Shown here piece after piece: positions 4,885 to 7,313 of a stretch of 7,313 nt of DNA (position 1 is its first letter; each line of letters begins with the position of its first letter). Under the pieces are notes generated by a model. That model had not been told where the DNA came from, made no database searches, and worked only from the letters and a program-made list of their open reading frames with translations. Source of the stretch: Gammaproteobacteria bacterium (GTDB lineage Bacteria > Pseudomonadota > Gammaproteobacteria > Competibacterales > Competibacteraceae); the NCBI GenBank assembly GCA_003562535.1, contig PWUP01000050.1, positions 1 to 7,313 on the forward strand. Direction: 5' to 3'. The position numbers and the translations under genes are program-made.

Positions 4885-6534
4885 TCAGACTTTGGACTTT
4901 TTAGGCCGAAACAGCAGCCAAATCAGTCCTAATAGCAGCATAAAGCTGATATTCACCACAGCGACAATCAACAGTATCTCCTGCCAACTGAGATCCAGTG
5001 TGAAGTCATTGCTCCCATCGCCCATCGGTGGATCGGTGAAGGCGACCGTCAGGGTCTCAGTGTCTGGCTGAATGGTCAGTGAGGTTCCTTGAGGATCGCG
5101 GGCATTGATCTCAGCGTTCAGGCGATAGTCACCGGCAACCGTGAGCGGAATCTCCCATTCTTGCACTGTGCCCACTCTATCGCTCAATTCGATCACTTGG
5201 GTATGCTGGCGCGGATCGGTAATCCGTAACCACCCGGACACGCTGTGGGAGTCGATGCGTTCTGGGTCAACGCGCAGGGTTGCCGTCAATGTCGCAGGTC
5301 TACCCGCCGTTGTGGGTGCCGCAGTGGTATAAGTGAAGCTCAAAGGGACACTGGCAATGCGCAACCGCCGGTTCATCTGGCGCTGAAACGTCCCTCCGTC
5401 GAGATCCACGCGCAATTGATAACTGCCAATCGGTAAGGTGCGGATATCCACTTGTCCTTGAAAACTCATCGTCTGTTCATCGAGTTCCAAGACAGTGACT
5501 TGTTGTGATGGGTCAGCGGCCTGACGACGCAACGGAGTCAGCGTAACCGTAGCTTCGATCAGCGACAATAATTCCACACGCTGCGAACGCTGGTTCTGCT
5601 CAGTCACCCAGACGGTGATCGGCACAGGATCGGTGTGGCGCACAATCCCCGGTACAGAATCGACATTTAAGCCTAGATCCGTGATCACCATGACTCGATT
5701 GTCTGGATCCAGTGGACCGTCAATCACCCACTCCCCCGTCCTCGGAGTATCGACTGTAATCAGTTCATAGCCTTGTTCTATACGGTGCCGCACCTGATCG
5801 TCAGGATAGTCTTGAATGAGGTTCGCACCGTCAGGATCAAGGATCGTGATCGTCTGCTGCGGCGGGCGAAATGCCAATACGGTAAACTCTTTGATGTCCT
5901 CATCGATCACAAAGCGATTCTGCTGCAACGGGGCGGTTACCGGAGGATCGGTTTGCTCTAGGGCTTGCAGATAGGTGCGCTTTAACGTGCCTTGTGCGGC
6001 ATCAGCCGGGTCTGCCAGTTCTAGGACTAAGGTCACGCGGCGATTACGCGCCCGATTGGCCGCCGTGTCATTGGGGGAACGTGGGCGCGTGTCGGCATAG
6101 CCGATGACGCGCAGGCGCTCGTTAGCAATCCCCCGACGGCTAAGCTCCGCCGCAACGGCTTCGGCACGCGCTGTCGATAATTCCCAGTTTGAGGGGAATT
6201 GTTCGGTGTTAATCGGCACATTATCCGTGTGCCCTTCGACTACGATGGTCAAGCGCTCATCGCGCAATAAATCCGTTAATTCGGCAATCAGCTCAATGCG
6301 TTCTGGCGTCAATTCCGCACGCCCCGAAGCAAATAGAATATCGTCACCGACTTCTAAACGCAGCACTTCTTGCTCCAGTAACAGATCGAAGTCGTCCGTT
6401 TGGGCATAAAGCGTGTGGGGTAATCCCAGCAGACTGACCATGACCAGAAACAGACTGATATGTAATAGGCTGTAGCGCATAGTGAGGACTGTACCGAACG
6501 GTTTTGTTATAGGCATGAATCGCTCTAGCCACAT
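4885..6534 (-). CDS. Envelope protein: OmpA-like peptidoglycan-binding domain, TIGR03503-like region and C-terminal membrane anchor
   Basis: This protein of 549 residues probably sits in the inner membrane with its bulk in the periplasm. A hydrophobic signal sequence ends at TLYAQ (about residue 45). An OmpA/MotB-type domain follows (about 62-174), with FASGRAELT, GHTDNVP (101-107), the NWELSTARA helix with Arg123, and ANRARNRRV (159-167). These match the residues that bind the diaminopimelate peptide in OmpA and MotB. Residues about 200-500 are beta-rich and resemble TIGR03503 family proteins as I remember them, from NRFVIDEDIKEFTVL through GEWVIDGPLDPDNRVMVITDLGL. A single membrane helix (517-542) and a basic tail, RPKKSKV, end the protein. 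The cellular role is unknown; anchoring a membrane complex to the cell wall is inference. The start is uncertain: the ATGs at 6534, 6516 and 6480 are all in frame with weak ribosome sites, and 6480 gives the most ordinary signal peptide. The gene is divergent from urtA. Confidence 0.85.
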   Translation of the reverse strand: MWLERFMPITKPFGTVLTMRYSLLHISLFLVMVSLLGLPHTLYAQTDDFDLLLEQEVLRLEVGDDILFASGRAELTPERIELIAELTDLLRDERLTIVVEGHTDNVPINTEQFPSNWELSTARAEAVAAELSRRGIANERLRVIGYADTRPRSPNDTAANRARNRRVTLVLELADPADAAQGTLKRTYLQALEQTDPPVTAPLQQNRFVIDEDIKEFTVLAFRPPQQTITILDPDGANLIQDYPDDQVRHRIEQGYELITVDTPRTGEWVIDGPLDPDNRVMVITDLGLNVDSVPGIVRHTDPVPITVWVTEQNQRSQRVELLSLIEATVTLTPLRRQAADPSQQVTVLELDEQTMSFQGQVDIRTLPIGSYQLRVDLDGGTFQRQMNRRLRIASVPLSFTYTTAAPTTAGRPATLTATLRVDPERIDSHSVSGWLRITDPRQHTQVIELSDRVGTVQEWEIPLTVAGDYRLNAEINARDPQGTSLTIQPDTETLTVAFTDPPMGDGSNDFTLDLSWQEILLIVAVVNISFMLLLGLIWLLFRPKKSKV

Positions 6535-6546
6535 GGCTTGAGGCTC

Positions 6547-6560
6547 GTAACCGCAGTTAC
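6547..6560. promoter_or_regulatory. Perfect inverted repeat GTAAC-N4-GTTAC, possible operator
   Basis: GTAAC (6547-6551) and GTTAC (6556-6560) are perfect inverted arms. They lie 13 bases upstream of the longest possible start of the envelope protein and just before an AT-rich -10-like stretch. The position suits a regulator of the envelope-protein gene. No regulator can be named from the sequence. Confidence 0.25.
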
Positions 6561-6567
6561 TTTTTGA

Positions 6568-6580
6568 GTATATAATACAC
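6568..6580. promoter_or_regulatory. AT-rich -10-like sequence, possible promoter of the envelope-protein gene
   Basis: The plus strand reads TATAAT at 6571-6576 and the minus strand reads TATTAT over an overlapping stretch, so either direction is possible. No good -35 hexamer stands at the right distance on either strand. Use for the minus-strand gene is more likely, because urtA has its own sigma-54 element 230 bases further on. Confidence 0.28.
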
Positions 6581-6616
6581 TAAATTCTGATCCTCAGCCG
6601 TGGTGTTGTAGCCATT

Positions 6617-6631
6617 GCACCCATCTTGTTC
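6617..6631 (+). promoter_or_regulatory. Weak NtrC-like half site upstream of urtA
   Basis: This 15-base stretch matches 9 of the 12 fixed positions of the NtrC consensus GCACCA-N3-TGGTGC, mostly in its left half. It lies 71 bases upstream of the better NtrC-like site. It may be chance. Confidence 0.25.
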
Positions 6632-6687
6632 CCACACGGCAGCGAGTGCAGCTAAGGTAGCGCCAGTTTAGCTAAACGCCACCATCT

Positions 6688-6702
6688 GCACCACAATAGC
6701 GC
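6688..6702 (+). promoter_or_regulatory. NtrC-like enhancer site of urtA
   Basis: GCACCACAATAGCGC matches 10 of the 12 fixed positions of the NtrC consensus GCACCA-N3-TGGTGC. The centre is about 132 bases upstream of the predicted urtA transcription start, a normal distance for an NtrC enhancer. Urea transport genes are commonly under nitrogen control in proteobacteria, which fits. Confidence 0.55.
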
Positions 6703-6800
6703 AACTGACCTGCGTTGATGCACCGCAAAAAAGCACATACAGACCTGCTGTGGCTGTGAAGCCGGTCTCATCATCTTGCAAAACAACTCCTTTTCTCGTA

Positions 6801-6816
6801 TGGCATGACCCGTGCT
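6801..6816 (+). promoter_or_regulatory. Sigma-54 (-24/-12) promoter of urtA
   Basis: TGGCATGACCCGTGCT has GG-N10-GC spacing, a TGGCAY -24 block and one mismatch in the -12 block (GTGCT for TTGCT). The predicted start near 6827 gives a 71-base leader. With the NtrC-like site at 6688-6702 this forms a complete nitrogen-limitation promoter. Confidence 0.65.
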
Positions 6817-6897
6817 GAATAGACGCGAGCCATGCACTATGGCACGTTTGCCGCGCACTGCGGCCATTACCGGATCAACCTCTGCTGGGGACACTTA

Positions 6898-7313
6898 ATG
6901 AAGCTGAAACAACTGATTATTGCCACCTCCTGTTTAGCATTCACTTGGAGCCTACAAGCTCACGCTCAAGAACCGATTAAAGTCGGCGTACTGCACTCAC
7001 TGACCGGCACTATGGCCATCAGTGAAACCACACTTAAAGACACGGTGTTGATGCTGGTTGAACAACAAAACGAACGCGGGGGCTTGCTCGGTCGTCCGCT
7101 GGAAGCCGTGGTGGTTGATCCGGCTTCCGACTGGCCGCTGTTCGCTGAACGCGCCCGCGAGCTGCTCGAAGTGGAGCAAGTCGATGTGGTCTTCGGAGTC
7201 TGGACCTCGGTCGCGCGTAAATCCGTGCTGCCGGTGTTTGAAGAGCTCAATGGCTTACTGTTCTACCCGGTGCAGTATGAAGGTGAAGAATCGTCTAAAA
7301 ACGTGTTCTACAC
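6898..7313 (+). CDS. urtA: Urea ABC transporter substrate-binding protein UrtA (5' part, cut by the window edge)
   Basis: UrtA is the periplasmic binding protein of the high-affinity urea importer UrtABCDE, in the branched-chain amino acid and amide transporter group. The window holds 138 codons of a protein usually about 400-440 residues long. A signal peptide (MKLKQLIIATSCLAFTWSLQ, then AHA) should be cleaved near residue 24. The mature protein begins EPIKVGVLHSLTGTMAISE, the hallmark of UrtA. Further UrtA landmarks are DPASDWPLFAERARELL, VFGVWTSVARKSVLPVFEE and LNGLLFYPVQYEGEE. These residues separate UrtA from the amide sensor AmiC and from LivJ-type proteins. The start is supported by GGGGA at 6887-6891, 6 bases before the ATG. 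The rest of the urt operon, and often urease genes, would be expected to the right. It is divergent from the envelope-protein gene and has a sigma-54 promoter. Confidence 0.95.
   Translation, partial: MKLKQLIIATSCLAFTWSLQAHAQEPIKVGVLHSLTGTMAISETTLKDTVLMLVEQQNERGGLLGRPLEAVVVDPASDWPLFAERARELLEVEQVDVVFGVWTSVARKSVLPVFEELNGLLFYPVQYEGEESSKNVFY

Larger units (their letters stand above)
6535..6897. other. Divergent control region between the envelope-protein gene and urtA
   Basis: This 363-base stretch holds the GTAAC palindrome, the AT-rich -10-like sequence, the NtrC-like sites and the urtA promoter. No NifA-type TGT-N10-ACA site was found in it. An 80-codon open frame on the minus strand (6652-6894) covers the promoter elements and is judged not to be a gene. 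Confidence 0.7.

Noticed and set aside
6547..6560. GTA-N8-TAC, the consensus of the cyanobacterial nitrogen regulator NtcA, upstream of urtA.
   Set aside because: The -10-like TATAAT follows after only 10 bases instead of about 22, the site lies over 330 bases from urtA, and the gene content is proteobacterial, where NtcA is not expected.
6652..6894. An 80-codon minus-strand open frame upstream of urtA.
   Set aside because: It covers the urtA promoter and the NtrC-like site, and its translation looks like non-coding composition.

Overview
The window reads as part of the chromosome of a diazotrophic, Gram-negative proteobacterium, most likely a gammaproteobacterium. The reasons are a NifE and a long-chain NifF that both resemble Azotobacter vinelandii proteins, an OmpA/inner-membrane protein of a type I recall mainly from gammaproteobacteria, and sigma-54 style promoters. 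A free-living sulfur oxidiser, phototroph or methylotroph would fit, but the genus cannot be fixed from this sequence.

Layout, left to right. (1) 1-745, minus: 5' part of nifE, a scaffold subunit for nitrogenase cofactor assembly, cut by the left edge. (2) 746-1287: a 542-base divergent control region. It holds a -24/-12 promoter, an IHF-like site and two TGT-N10-ACA NifA-type sites in front of nifE, then a 10-base-period repeat, then a 146-base element with inverted-repeat ends made of hairpins, and finally a -24/-12 promoter for nifF. (3) 1288-1830, plus: nifF, a flavodoxin that probably donates electrons to nitrogenase. (4) 1887-2831, minus: an unrecognised His- and Trp-rich soluble protein, convergent with nifF, whose upstream region carries a sigma-54 promoter of the same form as that of nifE. 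(5) 2962-4776, minus: an Atm1/ABCB7-like ABC exporter. (6) 4885-6534, minus: an envelope protein with a signal peptide, an OmpA-like peptidoglycan-binding domain, a long region resembling the TIGR03503 family and a C-terminal membrane anchor. (7) 6535-6897: a 363-base divergent region with NtrC-like sites and a -24/-12 promoter for urtA. (8) 6898-7313, plus: 5' part of urtA, the binding protein of the urea ABC importer, cut by the right edge.

The unifying theme is nitrogen control. Four separate transcription units (nifE, nifF, the unknown gene and urtA) each have a GG-N10-GC sigma-54 element at a sensible distance from a start codon. NifA-type sites lie on the nif side and an NtrC-like site lies on the urea side. 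This makes the unknown gene at 1887-2831 a candidate new member of the nitrogen-fixation regulon and the most interesting item here. The exporter and the envelope protein show no such promoter and are probably housekeeping neighbours. No tRNA, rRNA, CRISPR array, transposase gene or prophage gene was seen.
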